Source of the DNA: CAIYXB01 sp038146805
GTDB lineage: Bacteria; Cyanobacteriota; Vampirovibrionia; LMEP-6097
Length of the DNA stretch: 9,773 nucleotides
Direction of reading: 5' to 3'
Assembly (NCBI GenBank): GCA_038146805.1
Contig: JAYQSH010000010.1
Coordinates: 1 to 9,773 of the forward strand
The translations under genes and the position numbers were made by a program. Positions within the stretch are counted from its first letter, which is position 1. Each line of letters starts with the position of its first letter. Below are positions 1 to 6,762 of the stretch, one piece after another. The notes under the pieces are model-generated. The model was not told where the DNA came from. It saw only the letters and a program-made list of their open reading frames with translations, and did not search any database.

Positions 1-48
1 TTATCAATATTAAATTTAGCAAGTAAATCTTTCACTTATTAAAGACAT
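1..48 (-). CDS. Start of an unidentified gene running off the left edge
   Basis: After the rsmA stop codon there are two possible starts on the minus strand: an ATG at 48-46 (MSLISERFTC, then a stop) and a GTG at 35-33 (MKDLLAKFNID, open to the window edge). They are in different frames. A single-base shift near position 36 would join them, and such shifts are common in this window. The gap of about 11 bases to rsmA suggests one transcript. Only about a dozen residues are visible, so no function can be named. Confidence 0.3.
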
Positions 49-59
49 TTTACCCAAAA

Positions 60-1012
60 TTAAAGCTTCATGACTAAGTCATTTATTTCTTTCAAAGAAA
101 GAGTCTCACCGCGTAAATTATCTGCAAGTGCTAAATTTTTAATCTCGGTTTCATGAAAACCAGCAGCTTTTAAACCATTTATAAGTTTTTTTCTTCTATT
201 TGCATAAATAGCTTTAATTAAACGTCGTAGCTGCTTGGGTTTTTCTATAATAAAATCAGGTTTTTCTTTTATTTTGATTTTAATAAAGCAAGAGTCTACC
301 TTTGGAGCTGGCATAAAGTCATTGCGAGATACATCAATTTCTTGGGAAATATCTGCATGGTAATTCATTAACAAAGTAAGAGAACCAAAATCTTTATCAC
401 CGGGTTTTGCACATAATTTATCAGCAAATTCTTTTTGTACCAAAATATTTATTTCAGAAATGTACTGTTTGTTTATGCTATCTTCACCAATTTCACCAAG
501 TAAATGTAAAAGAATTTTACTTGAAATTTGATATGGAATATTAGCAACGATCTTTATTTTTTTGTTTTGCTCTAACAACTGATTAAACAAGCTAATAGAC
601 TTTTCTCTTTCCCTATCACTAATCATTTCAGTATCTTCAATTTCTAAATCTTCAATATCATTATTTTCTAAAAGCTGTTTTTTTTTCTGCTCATAAGAAT
701 TCAAATGAAAAATATCTTCAATACTAAGCGCTAAAAATCATCTCTTAAGTAATGAAAATTTGCGTTTGCGGCTTTTAAAATTTTAAGGTGAGGAATAGTA
801 TTTCGATCAAGTTCAATAGAATAAAGTTCTTGAGCTTTTGCAATAATCTTTTCAGTCAAAAAACCTATTCCGGGTCCAACTTCAATAACAATATCTTCTT
901 TAGATAAATTAGAAACTCTAATAATTTGATTTAGGATTTCTTCGTTTACAAGAAAATTTTGACCCAGGGAATATTGTTTACGAAAATTTTTTGCTCTTTG
1001 AATTAATGACAT
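60..1012 (-). CDS. rsmA: 16S rRNA adenine dimethyltransferase RsmA (KsgA), one frameshift
   Basis: SAM-dependent enzyme that dimethylates two adjacent adenines near the 3' end of 16S rRNA during small-subunit assembly. Reconstructed length is about 317 residues. It shows the N-terminal YSLGQNFL signature (residues 14-21), SAM-binding motif I EVGPGIG (about 44-50), the acidic IELDR strand, the catalytic NIPY motif (about 158-161), then VQKEFADKL, the FMPAPKVDS segment and the C-terminal ANRRKKLINGL helix. The frame breaks at the A run 733-737: one extra A restores DDFLALSIEDIFHLNSYE. Between the end of the methylase beta strands and NIPY it carries a Glu/Asp/Lys-rich stretch some 45 residues longer than usual. 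The start chosen is the ATG at 1012-1010, one base after the glutaredoxin stop (TAAGATG). A TTG at 1021 would overlap that gene. No clear Shine-Dalgarno is seen, so coupling to the upstream gene is likely. Confidence 0.93.
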
Positions 1013-1013
1013 C

Positions 1014-1283
1014 TTATGCAAAAACTAATTTATCTAATTCACCAGAAGCATCTAAGGCATGAGTATCATCGCAGCCACCAATACTTACTCCATCAATAAA
1101 TACTTGAGGAACAGACTTTTTATTTGCTTTGGTTTTTTGCGACATGAGCTCACGTGCTTCTTCATTGCCATCTAAGCGATGTTGTTCAAATAAAATATTT
1201 TTGGCATTTAAAAGTGCCAAGGTTTTTTGACAATAAGGACAGTGATCCCAAGTATAAATTTCTACTTTTGCTTTTTGATTCAT
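1014..1283 (-). CDS. grxC: Glutaredoxin, GrxC type (dithiol CPYC)
   Basis: Small cytoplasmic thiol-disulfide oxidoreductase that reduces protein disulfides and glutathionylated proteins using glutathione. The 89-residue frame is intact and of normal family length. The active site CPYC is at residues 15-18, the cis-proline segment SVPQVFIDG follows at about 57-65, and the glutathione-binding GGCDD is at about 68-72. The VEIYTW start, the LDGNEEARELM segment and the HALDASGELD tail resemble the cyanobacterial-type glutaredoxins I know. That is a family impression, not a search result. It lies 23 bases after the upstream hypothetical gene and one base before rsmA, so the three probably form one transcript. 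A perfect TATAAT just upstream (1296-1291) could give it its own start as well. No Shine-Dalgarno is visible. Confidence 0.95.
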   Translation of the reverse strand: MNQKAKVEIYTWDHCPYCQKTLALLNAKNILFEQHRLDGNEEARELMSQKTKANKKSVPQVFIDGVSIGGCDDTHALDASGELDKLVFA

Positions 1284-1290
1284 AAATAGA

Positions 1291-1296
1291 ATTATA
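1291..1296 (-). promoter_or_regulatory. TATAAT -10 box directly upstream of grxC
   Basis: A perfect TATAAT on the minus strand ends 7 bases before the grxC ATG (1283). That would place transcription start at about the A of the start codon, giving a leaderless message. No good -35 hexamer is seen at 16-18 bases; the nearest is TTGAAT at 19. AT-rich sequence yields such boxes by chance, so this is tentative. Confidence 0.35.
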
Positions 1297-1306
1297 ACAA
1301 CAGTCG

Positions 1307-1687
1307 TTATATAATATTCAAATCATCTAAGTCTCGATTAAGTGCAGTTAAAAACTTTGAATCTTCAACAGCTTTTTCGGCTATTCTTTTTAGTTCTTTA
1401 ATAATTGCTTCAAACCTATTATCATTTGTATTAGATAAGCTATGCCAAACTTCATTAACAATTGCTTGTGCAAACTCTGGGTTTTCTCTAGCTCGAGCAA
1501 TAGCTTCAGCTGATTGTGATGCTTGTTCTCTTTCTGGATATAAATTATTTAAAAATTTTACACTTGGTTTTTCAGACAAGTCTGTTTCTACTTCTTTCTT
1601 CTTGGCCGCTAACTTATCTTTGTCTTTATTGGAAAATAAAGGACTAAAGTCAGAAAAACCATTATTCGTAGGGTCAATTCTACTCAT
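1307..1687 (-). CDS. Hypothetical protein, 126 residues, soluble and charged
   Basis: I do not recognise this family. The intact frame begins MSRIDPTNNGFSDFSPLF with a polar, probably disordered N-terminal third rich in Lys and Asp. Predicted helices follow: a segment around LNNLYPEREQASQSAEAIAR, then NPEFAQAIVNEVWHSL, and a C-terminal helix pair FEAIIKELKRIAEKAV and FLTALNRDLDDLNII. There is no signal peptide, membrane segment or cysteine. It is the first gene of the cluster with grxC and rsmA. A TATAAG box (1700-1695) ends 7 bases before its ATG, and there is no Shine-Dalgarno. It is one of only two genes in the window without a frameshift, and its codon use matches the neighbours. It is likely a real lineage-specific protein. 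Confidence 0.7.
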   Translation of the reverse strand: MSRIDPTNNGFSDFSPLFSNKDKDKLAAKKKEVETDLSEKPSVKFLNNLYPEREQASQSAEAIARARENPEFAQAIVNEVWHSLSNTNDNRFEAIIKELKRIAEKAVEDSKFLTALNRDLDDLNII

Positions 1688-1694
1688 ATTTCTA

Positions 1695-1700
1695 CTTATA
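1695..1700 (-). promoter_or_regulatory. TATAAG -10 candidate for the hypothetical-grxC-rsmA cluster
   Basis: TATAAG on the minus strand, preceded by TTTTG, ends 7 bases before the ATG at 1687, the same geometry as the box before grxC. A TTAACT lies 19 bases upstream as a poor -35. The upstream DNA is a gene-free island, so the cluster needs a promoter about here. Confidence 0.35.
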
Positions 1701-1797
1701 CAAAATAGAGTTAAGAACTAGTTAAGTAATAACTAAAAAATAGATCCTTTATATCTATTGTTAAGCTAATTAAGCTAGAAATTAGAAATCGCCCTTT

Positions 1798-1817
1798 ATT
1801 TTTCAGTGAATCCTTAA
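1798..1817 (+). repeat. 20-bp direct repeat, left copy
   Basis: ATTTTTCAGTGAATCCTTAA matches 2821-2840 at 19 of 20 bases (C/A at the seventh position), in the same orientation. The two copies bracket about 1 kb that holds the palindromic elements and the plus-strand genes. They could be a duplicated target or attachment site, or remains of a repeated intergenic unit. The interval 1701-1797 shows no gene. Confidence 0.5.
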
Positions 1818-1856
1818 GAATCATACTTTGACTCAGGAAAATTAAATCTAAATTGA

Positions 1857-2051
1857 CAATCTCTGTTATTTGCTAATTTTAAAACAATCGGGGCAGAGCT
1901 TACTAAAGATTTAGTTGATAGTTTATGTAGTGGAATACCTAATAAATCAGTGTTGCTCGAATTAGATAAAACTTCTAGCAAAATTTATCGGGTTTTGCAT
2001 TGTAAAGCATTACTGACAGAAGTAGACATAAATATACAAACAAAAGAATAG
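1857..2051 (+). pseudogene. Possible coding remnant or frameshifted small ORF of unknown function
   Basis: Plus-strand frame open for 64 codons, from after a TGA (1854-1856) to a TAG at 2049-2051. It has gene-like composition (FANFKTIGAELTKDLV, then NKSVLLELDKTSSKIYRVLH). There is no ATG start in frame. A TTG at 1853-1855 in another frame, preceded by AGGAAAATT, could start it if one base has been lost near 1873. I do not recognise the product. It could be a decayed gene, a small real gene with a sequencing error, or a chance frame. Its only support is length and codon texture. Confidence 0.3.
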
Positions 2052-2121
2052 AGGAAAATTTATAGTAGAAGCATTTATTTAAGCTAATATTTTAACCTTG
2101 TTATAACTTGAAAAAGTTTAA

Positions 2122-2277
2122 TTATGGGCGTGCTTCCAAACCCGTAATAAGTATCTTGAGTCTTTAGATTTGGGCATAAGTAGGGCTTGGTTAGACACGC
2201 CTAACAAAAGAAAGAATCAAACACCGTCGCTTAGTGAGTTTCACGCAGTGATTAAACAAGAAGCTAAGCGAGACTAA
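2122..2277 (+). other. Open frame through element copy 1 into a protein-like tail
   Basis: One plus-strand frame stays open for 51 codons from after a TAA at 2119-2121. It crosses the palindromic element (ACFQTRNKYLESLDLGISR) and leaves it to encode RAWLDTPNKRKNQTPSLSEF and then HAVIKQEAKRD before a TAA at 2275-2277. The part outside the element reads like real protein sequence. No ATG is in frame. Either the element has inserted into a gene whose upstream part is lost or frameshifted, or the frame is fortuitous. The product is not recognised. Confidence 0.3.
2126..2201 (+). mobile_element. Palindromic MITE-like element, copy 1 (76 bp)
   Basis: Left arm GGGCGTGCTTCCAAACCC. The core contains two ATAAGTA words, TTGAGTCTTTAGATTTGGGC between them. 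The right arm GGGCTTGGTTAGACACGCC pairs imperfectly with the left. The same core and left arm recur at 2902-2977 and, inverted, at 9640-9714. TA is found just outside each end in all three copies. No transposase is visible, so it would be a non-autonomous element moved by an enzyme encoded elsewhere. It is unlike tRNA, and the copies have no CRISPR-like spacing. Confidence 0.75.
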
Positions 2278-2286
2278 GGTCGTTTG

Positions 2287-2375
2287 TGGGACTGATTTCT
2301 GACCCCACTTTTGCTAATGATTTTTAACATTTCACTGTATTTTAAAATTCAAAATGGGGTTTGGAATCAGTCCCA
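2287..2375. mobile_element. Second palindromic element type (89 bp), related arm sequence
   Basis: Left arm TGGGACTGATTTCTGACCCC continues CACTTTTG. The complement of the right arm is TGGGACTGATTCCAAACCCC continuing ATTTTG. The arms thus match over about 26 bases with a short mismatched block, and the loop is an AT-rich 36 bases. The right arm shares TTCCAAACCC with the arms of the 76-bp element family, so the two types look related. There is no coding sequence inside. Confidence 0.6.
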
Positions 2376-2414
2376 TAATGAAACCTTAAAACACAAAAGG
2401 TATAACTTGAAATC

Positions 2415-2787
2415 ATGAGCATAAAAAAGACATAAAAAACATTGAAAGATTAGATAAAAGACATGATCGCTTAGAAAAAAAGAGCTGAGAATACTGATAA
2501 TGAAAAAAAAGCCGCTCGCTTAAAAAGGAGAGCTGCAAGATTAGAAGCAAAGATCAAAAAGCAAGCAACTATAGTTGAAACAAGATTAAATTTAGACAAG
2601 AAAATAAAAGATAACAGAAGATGCTCAAAACAAACAAAAAAATGGCATAAGTAAAAAGCAACAAGCTCGATTAGACCAAAGACAATCACGTTTAGATAAT
2701 TTGTTTGCCGAGTTAGATAAATTAGATTTACCACACGAAGAAGAAGCTACAACTAGTTCAAGTGCTACTGGAACGAGTAATCCCTAG
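2415..2787 (+). CDS. Small highly charged coiled-coil protein, frameshifted
   Basis: Reconstructed product of about 120 residues, unlike any family I can name. It begins MSIKKD-IKNIERLDKRHDR and is dominated by Lys, Arg, Glu and Gln. Three imperfect copies of a 15-residue heptad-like unit are seen: ERLDKRHDRLEKKRA, ARLKRRAARLEAKIK and ARLDQRQSRLDNLFA. The end is an acidic then Ser/Thr-rich tail (PHEEEATTSSSATGTSNP). There is no signal peptide or membrane segment, so a cytoplasmic rod or nucleic-acid-associated protein is plausible but unproven. Frames must be joined at the A run about 2423-2428, at the A run about 2475-2481 and near 2612. It stands on the opposite strand to its neighbours and lies inside the repeat-bracketed island. 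A weak AAAGG lies about 15 bases before the ATG. Confidence 0.55.
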
Positions 2788-2820
2788 TTAATATTGATTA
2801 ACTGCATTCATCAAAAATAG

Positions 2821-2840
2821 ATTTTTAAGTGAATCCTTAA
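2821..2840 (+). repeat. 20-bp direct repeat, right copy
   Basis: ATTTTTAAGTGAATCCTTAA, the partner of 1798-1817 with one mismatch. It lies about 30 bases after the stop of the charged coiled-coil gene and about 60 bases before element copy 2. Confidence 0.5.
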
Positions 2841-2890
2841 TATTTTTGCCAAGCTGATTGAGCCTCAAAACTTCGTATTTCAGAGAATCG

Positions 2891-2998
2891 TTAGTGTTTA
2901 TGGGCGTGCTCAAACCCGTAATAAGTATCTCGAGTCTTTAGATTTGGGCATAAGTAGGGTTGGTTAGACACACGCCCATTATTATTTAAATCTGTCAT
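2891..2998 (-). pseudogene. Short ORF interrupted by element copy 2
   Basis: A minus-strand frame opens with ATG at 2998 (MTDLNNN), enters the palindromic element after seven codons and reads through it in full (GRVSNQPYLCPNLKTRDTYY), ending HAHKH at a TAA (2893-2891). It is just downstream of ftsY. It may be the first codons of a gene into which the element inserted, or chance. No function is inferable. Confidence 0.25.
2902..2977 (+). mobile_element. Palindromic MITE-like element, copy 2 (76 bp)
   Basis: Same orientation as copy 1: left arm GGGCGTGCTCAAACCC (two bases short of copy 1), core identical except CTCGAG for CTTGAG, right arm GGGTTGGTTAGACACACGCCC. The outer ends extend the inverted repeat as ATGGGCGTG...CACGCCCAT, flanked by TA on both sides. 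It lies 76 bases past the ftsY stop, where it could also act as an RNA hairpin ending the transcript. Confidence 0.75.
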
Positions 2999-3053
2999 AG
3001 TAATATCTCTATAACAAATTTATATTAAGATTCAGTTATTTTATTAAAAAGAA

Positions 3054-3982
3054 TTATTGAAAATATTTACTCACAAAATTTTCAAAAGAAAATTCTTTTA
3101 TATCATCAATACTTTCACCAGTACCCACATAAAAAACTGGTAATTTAAATTTACGCGCTAAAGTAAATATCATGCCAGCTTTTGCAGTTCCATCAAATTT
3201 TGTCAAAATGATTCCATCTAACTTTGTAACATCATTAAAGTTTTCCACTTGAGAAATAGCATTCGAACCAGTGGTAGCATCTAAAACAAGTAAGGTTTGT
3301 AAAGCAAAGTTTGCATCAGCTAAATTTTTTGTTACTACATCATTTAATTTTTTGAGCTCTGCCATAAGATCTTTTTTGTTTTGCAAACGTCCAGCAGTAT
3401 CTATGAGTAGCATATTATAATTTTCAGCTTTGGTTTTTTCAATTGCTTTAAAGACAACAGTTGAAGCTTTAGCTTTCATCTTCTAATTGCACAATATCAA
3501 CATCTGCTCTTTTAGACCAAAGTGCCAATTGCTCTTCTGCCGCAGCCCTAAAAGTATCAGCCGCAGCGATTAAAGTATTAAATCCTTGTTTTTTAAATTT
3601 ACTAGCAAGCTTTCCAATTGAAGTAGTTTTACCAACTCCGTTAACACCAACTATCAAAAAGATATTTTTTTTATTTTTATCTAAATTGACTTTATTGAGA
3701 GAATTTTCATCAAAGATCTAAGCAAAAAATCTTTAAGCTCTTGCTCAAGAATACTTTGTTTAATGTCTTGAGCCAAATATTTTCTTCAATGAGCTTACTA
3801 TATTCAAGGCTTAAATCTACTCCTAAATCTGTTTTAATAAGTTTTTCTTCTAGATCTTCTAAATAAACATGATTTACTAGAACCTTTTTATCTTCAATAA
3901 TTTCTTTATCGTCAACAATAGTCTCAGAGGCAGAATTTGCACCAAGACCTATTTTTGCAAAAATATTTTTTAAGAAAGACAC
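3054..3982 (-). CDS. ftsY: Signal recognition particle receptor FtsY, frameshifted
   Basis: GTPase that docks the SRP-ribosome complex at the inner membrane for co-translational insertion. The reconstructed length is about 310 residues, a short form with only a brief acidic N-terminal region (MSFLKNIFAKIGLG...DDKEIIEDKK). The four-helix N domain follows, with LEDLEEKLIKTDLGVDLSLE. The G domain then shows the P-loop GVNGVGKTTSIGKLA, the DTFRAAAEEQL motif, DTAGRLQNK, the TKFDGTAKAG guanine-specificity motif and the closing GTGE. The start is a GTG at 3982, with AAGG about 13 bases upstream. Three single-base shifts must be corrected, near 3780, 3717 and 3475. Each sits where family-typical sequence continues in another frame (AQDIKQSILEQELKDFLLRS, then DENSLNKVNLDKN, then KASTVVFKAIEK). 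It lies 67 bases downstream of exbD. Confidence 0.95.
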
Positions 3983-4009
3983 TTTTGTAATTTTACCTTA
4001 TAGACAATC

Positions 4010-4038
4010 GTTTTTAGTAAAAATTTGTTTTTAGTAAA
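4010..4038. repeat. Two 12-bp direct repeats between exbD and ftsY
   Basis: GTTTTTAGTAAA occurs at 4010-4021 and 4027-4038, a 17-base period, about 30-55 bases upstream of the ftsY GTG. On the minus strand a TATAAG box lies just downstream of them at about 4004-3999. The pair could be a regulator site at an internal ftsY promoter or a chance duplication in AT-rich DNA. Confidence 0.35.
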
Positions 4039-4049
4039 TAGCTAAAGCT

Positions 4050-4495
4050 TTACAAACCACTAACTGTGACAATAGACATTTTATTCAAACCCAAGCCAGC
4101 AGCAGCATCCATAACACCCACCACATATTTTTGAGTAGTTTCAGAGTCAGCAACAATATTTAATGGTGAATCTTTATACTTAGGATCTTCTAAAGCAGCT
4201 TCAAGCGCTTTGGTTACAGTAGGATTAACCTCATCAGCCTCAAAAGGGCTTTCAGAAAGTTTTTTGCCGTTTACTGCAATTAAACCATCTTTAGAAACTT
4301 CAACAATAATCGCTTTTGCTTTACCAGAAACTGTTTGACCATTTTTTGCTTTAGGTGGATCTAGTTTTAGAGCTGTTTGATTAATTAATGGAGCAATCAC
4401 AATCATAATCAAAACAAAATCAAAATACATCCGTCAAAGGTGTAATATTTATTTCTTGAAAATTCTTCGCCATCTGAACCAGAGCTAAATGCCAT
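4050..4495 (-). CDS. exbD: ExbD/TolR-type biopolymer transport protein, frameshifted
   Basis: Single-pass inner-membrane subunit of the ExbB-ExbD proton-driven motor that energises TonB. The reconstructed length is about 148 residues, normal for the family. The cytoplasmic start is MAFSSGSDGEEFQEINITPL, followed by TDV, where the Asp of the membrane segment is the conserved proton carrier. The single membrane helix reads approximately FLILFLIMIVIAPLI. The periplasmic domain follows (VEVSKDGLIAVNGKKL, NIVADSETTQKYVVGVMDAA, ending NKMSIVTVSGL). Three indels lie in T runs (about 4455-4460 and two between 4410 and 4428). Without them the membrane helix is unreadable. The ATG at 4495 has a good AAAGGA 10 bases upstream that overlaps the exbB stop, so the two genes are translationally coupled. 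TolR is the main alternative; the TonB gene in the same cluster favours ExbD. Confidence 0.9.
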
Positions 4496-4505
4496 TATAA
4501 AAAAA

Positions 4506-4511
4506 TCCTTT
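4506..4511 (-). promoter_or_regulatory. Shine-Dalgarno AAAGGA for exbD, overlapping exbB stop
   Basis: AAAGGA on the minus strand with a 10-base spacer to the exbD ATG. The TAA of exbB (4512-4510) overlaps its first bases, an arrangement typical of coupled translation of the two motor subunits. It is one of only two clear Shine-Dalgarno sites in the window. Confidence 0.6.
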
Positions 4512-5347
4512 ACTTTAAAAAATCTGGATAAGGTGGTTTGTCATTACCACGAGATCCTTGAGGGGTTTCAAATTGACTCGAATCTTGAGACACATAGTCG
4601 TTATAAACCTGTGGCTGAGTATCATCAGAATAATTCAAATTACCCAAATCAAAACTAGTATTTGCAAAACTCAAAAACAAAAGTTTTAAGAGCATAAAAT
4701 CATCATTGTAACGCTTAACAATATTTCCAAAAGAGTTATTAGCAACAACTGCAACAATTGCAATTGCCAAACCATAACCAGTCGCAATCAAAGCATTTGA
4801 AATCTCCCCAATCATTGCAAGTGAAGCACCTTCAGAACCAAGGCTCATTCTAAATAAAGCTTTGATTACACCAGAAACCGTTCCAAACAAGCCTAAAAAA
4901 GGAGCGATTGCACCAACTGTCGCAAGTATAGGCAAATATTTTTGTAGTTTTCTAATTACAATTGCAACAGTAATATCATATCTTAGAAAAATCTTCTTTT
5001 TGCACATAATAATCTCACACCTTCTTCTGCAACTGCCTGTAACGCTATTAAGCTGTGAAGCTAACATCTGCGCCGCTTCAAGATTTCCCCTTTTCTAATT
5101 GTTTTTGTAGGTTATGAATAAACCTTGAAATATCTCTATGGTTTCTGTTATAAAAAAATATCTTTCAAGAACCACAGCAAGCACTGCTGCAGAACAGATT
5201 GTAATGGGAATTGATGAAATCAAATCATTTTGAAAATACAACCAAAAAGAAGCAAAGCAAATTAAATCCCGCTTCATGTGCATTTTCAGTAAGTCCAGCT
5301 GCTTCAGCTAAGCCCAAACCTTCGTTAACAATTTCACTACTTGGCAT
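4510..5347 (-). CDS. exbB: ExbB/TolQ-type proton-channel subunit, frameshifted
   Basis: Three-helix inner-membrane protein that forms the proton channel pentamer with ExbD. The reconstruction is about 279 residues, longer than the usual 200-245. It begins MPSSEIVNEGLGLAEAAGLT. TM1 is SIPITICSAAVLAVVLERYF, with the family-typical ER pair at its end. A cytoplasmic helical region follows (LQKQLEKGNLEAAQMLASQL, AVAEEGVRLLCAKRR). TM2 is YLPILATVGAIAPFLGLFGT, continuing VSGVIKAL, the hallmark MotA/TolQ/ExbB segment. TM3 is ISNALIATGYGLAIAIVAVV. An extra acidic, Ser/Gln-rich cytoplasmic tail ends PPYPDFLK. At least four or five single-base shifts occur, near 5228, 5110, 5085, 5030 and 4990. The ATG at 5347 is chosen because it opens the frame leading to TM1; a TTGAGA/TAAAAT promoter lies just upstream. 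TolQ cannot be fully excluded. Confidence 0.9.
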
Positions 5348-5356
5348 ACAAATATT

Positions 5357-5384
5357 ATTTTATAGTATTTTTGTAAAATCTCAA
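5357..5384 (-). promoter_or_regulatory. Candidate sigma-70-type promoter for exbB-exbD(-ftsY)
   Basis: TTGAGA (5384-5379), a 16-base spacer and TAAAAT (5362-5357) on the minus strand, ending 9 bases before the exbB ATG. It lies in the 74-base gap after the helical hypothetical gene and would give a message with almost no leader. Confidence 0.45.
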
Positions 5385-5421
5385 AATTATTTAGTATATA
5401 TACTTAAAAACACAAAAGTTT

Positions 5422-6750
5422 TTATACAGCCTGTGTTTTAAGTGCGCTGCGTAAACGACTAACAGAATTTCTATTTTCTTTAGAATATGGCTGCTGAAAA
5501 AAAGAAATAAGCCTATTATCATCAATAGCATCAAGTAAAATGTTCAGAATTATCTCTTGGATCTGATTTGATTCAAACAAAGCATTAATAAGATTCCTAA
5601 GATTGATGTTTGCAAGTATATGTTTAATCGAAGATTTTTCATAATCATCTTGGAATTGTTTCTTTAAATTGCCAACCGTTTCACCAAAGTTATTAACTCG
5701 TAAAAATTTGATTGATAAAATCTGAAAACCTAAAACTAAAGCTAGAACACAATGATTCAAGCTTATCTTTAGACTGTTTAATTAAAGTAGTTAACAAAGT
5801 GGTATCTTCATTTAATTTTTTTATTAACTTATCATTATCATAGTCAGAAAGTGAAGCAAGTATATTCAAAACAGACCCACGAAATTCATCATCCGTTGAT
5901 TGTTCGATAATATTTAAAGTGTTTGTTCAATAATTGATTTAAACTGTATTTAACACATGAAGTCTAATATCAGGAAATTGTAAGTCAAGATTTTCATCCA
6001 TTGTTAATTGTTGAAAAATTCTAATGCATAACTAGGGTATTTTTCTTTTAATAAATTAGCCAATTTCTCTCTTTCACGAGAACCCCAACCTGTAAAACTT
6101 GTCGGTTAAAATATTAAATTCCTCTCTTCCAGTACTCATACCTTCTCGGTAATTCAACTAATAAAGACTGTAAATTTGTCTAATTGGGTATGGTGTTTTA
6201 TCCATACTTTCAAATTCAAAGTTACTTAATGCATCTGATAGAGATGATGACATCATTTCCATTTTCGTATTATTGCTTCAATATCTTCTAAATTAAAATT
6301 GTTAAGTAGATCTTTAGCTAAAGTCTTACAAAAACTAGAATCAACAATTGTAAAAAGACTTAAAAGCGGCAACAAGAATATTTTCATCAAGAGTTTTTAA
6401 ATAACTGTGAACTATATCCCGAAAATTTTCAACAAACAAAACTTAAACTCATTTAAAAAGTCTTTATCTTTAATCAAGAAATTCATTAAATTATTAAAAG
6501 CTTTTCCTTTTAATTTCCATTAGTAGATTTTCAAAAACAACATCTTTTAAAATGAAAAGCATTGTTACAAATTTTCTTTCATAATCTTTACTAAGTTGTA
6601 AAAAGTTGTATCCGTATTTTCTGTAGATTGTAAAAGCTCTAAAAATTTTTTTTATATAAAAGTAAAGGTTTTTGTTGCTTTTTTATCAGCTTTAGACAAT
6701 AAACTTTTAATCATTGTGTAAAGAGGGAGAAATGGAAAATTTAAATCCAT
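5422..6750 (-). CDS. Large all-helical protein of unknown function between tonB and exbB, heavily frameshifted
   Basis: I do not recognise this family. Joining frames gives about 440 residues. It starts MDLNFPFLPLYTMIKSLLSK and ends in an intact stretch NNFGETVGNLKKQFQDDYEK ... NSVSRLRSALKTQAV. The reconstructed chain is almost entirely amphipathic helix, for example AFNNLMNFLIKDKDFLNEF, DENILVAAFKSFTIVDSSF, LAKDLLNNFNLEDIEAIIRK, REREKLANLLKEKYPSYALE, DLQFPDIRLHVLNTV and FRGSVLNILASLSDYDNDKL. The pairing of helices, with repeated Leu/Ile/Phe spacing, suggests a HEAT- or ARM-like solenoid, which is inference only. There is no signal peptide or membrane helix, so it is probably cytoplasmic. Ten or more indels are needed. 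The ATG at 6750 lies 12 bases after the tonB stop, which ties it to that transcript. Confidence 0.6.
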
Positions 6751-6762
6751 AACTTCATTTTA

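Noticed and set aside
2471..2734. Hydrophobic 87-residue minus-strand ORF that looks like a membrane protein
   Set aside because: It is the antisense shadow of the Lys/Arg/Glu-rich coiled-coil gene on the plus strand, whose complement codes for Leu/Phe-rich peptide.
2126..2977. Two similar repeats 0.7 kb apart as a CRISPR remnant
   Set aside because: The copies are palindromic with distinct ends, irregularly spaced, and a third copy lies inverted more than 6 kb away. There is no spacer array and no cas gene.
4862..5441. Plus-strand ORFs at 4862-5098 and 5211-5441
   Set aside because: They run antisense to exbB, whose ExbB/TolQ motifs are unmistakable. They lack family similarity or ribosome binding sites.
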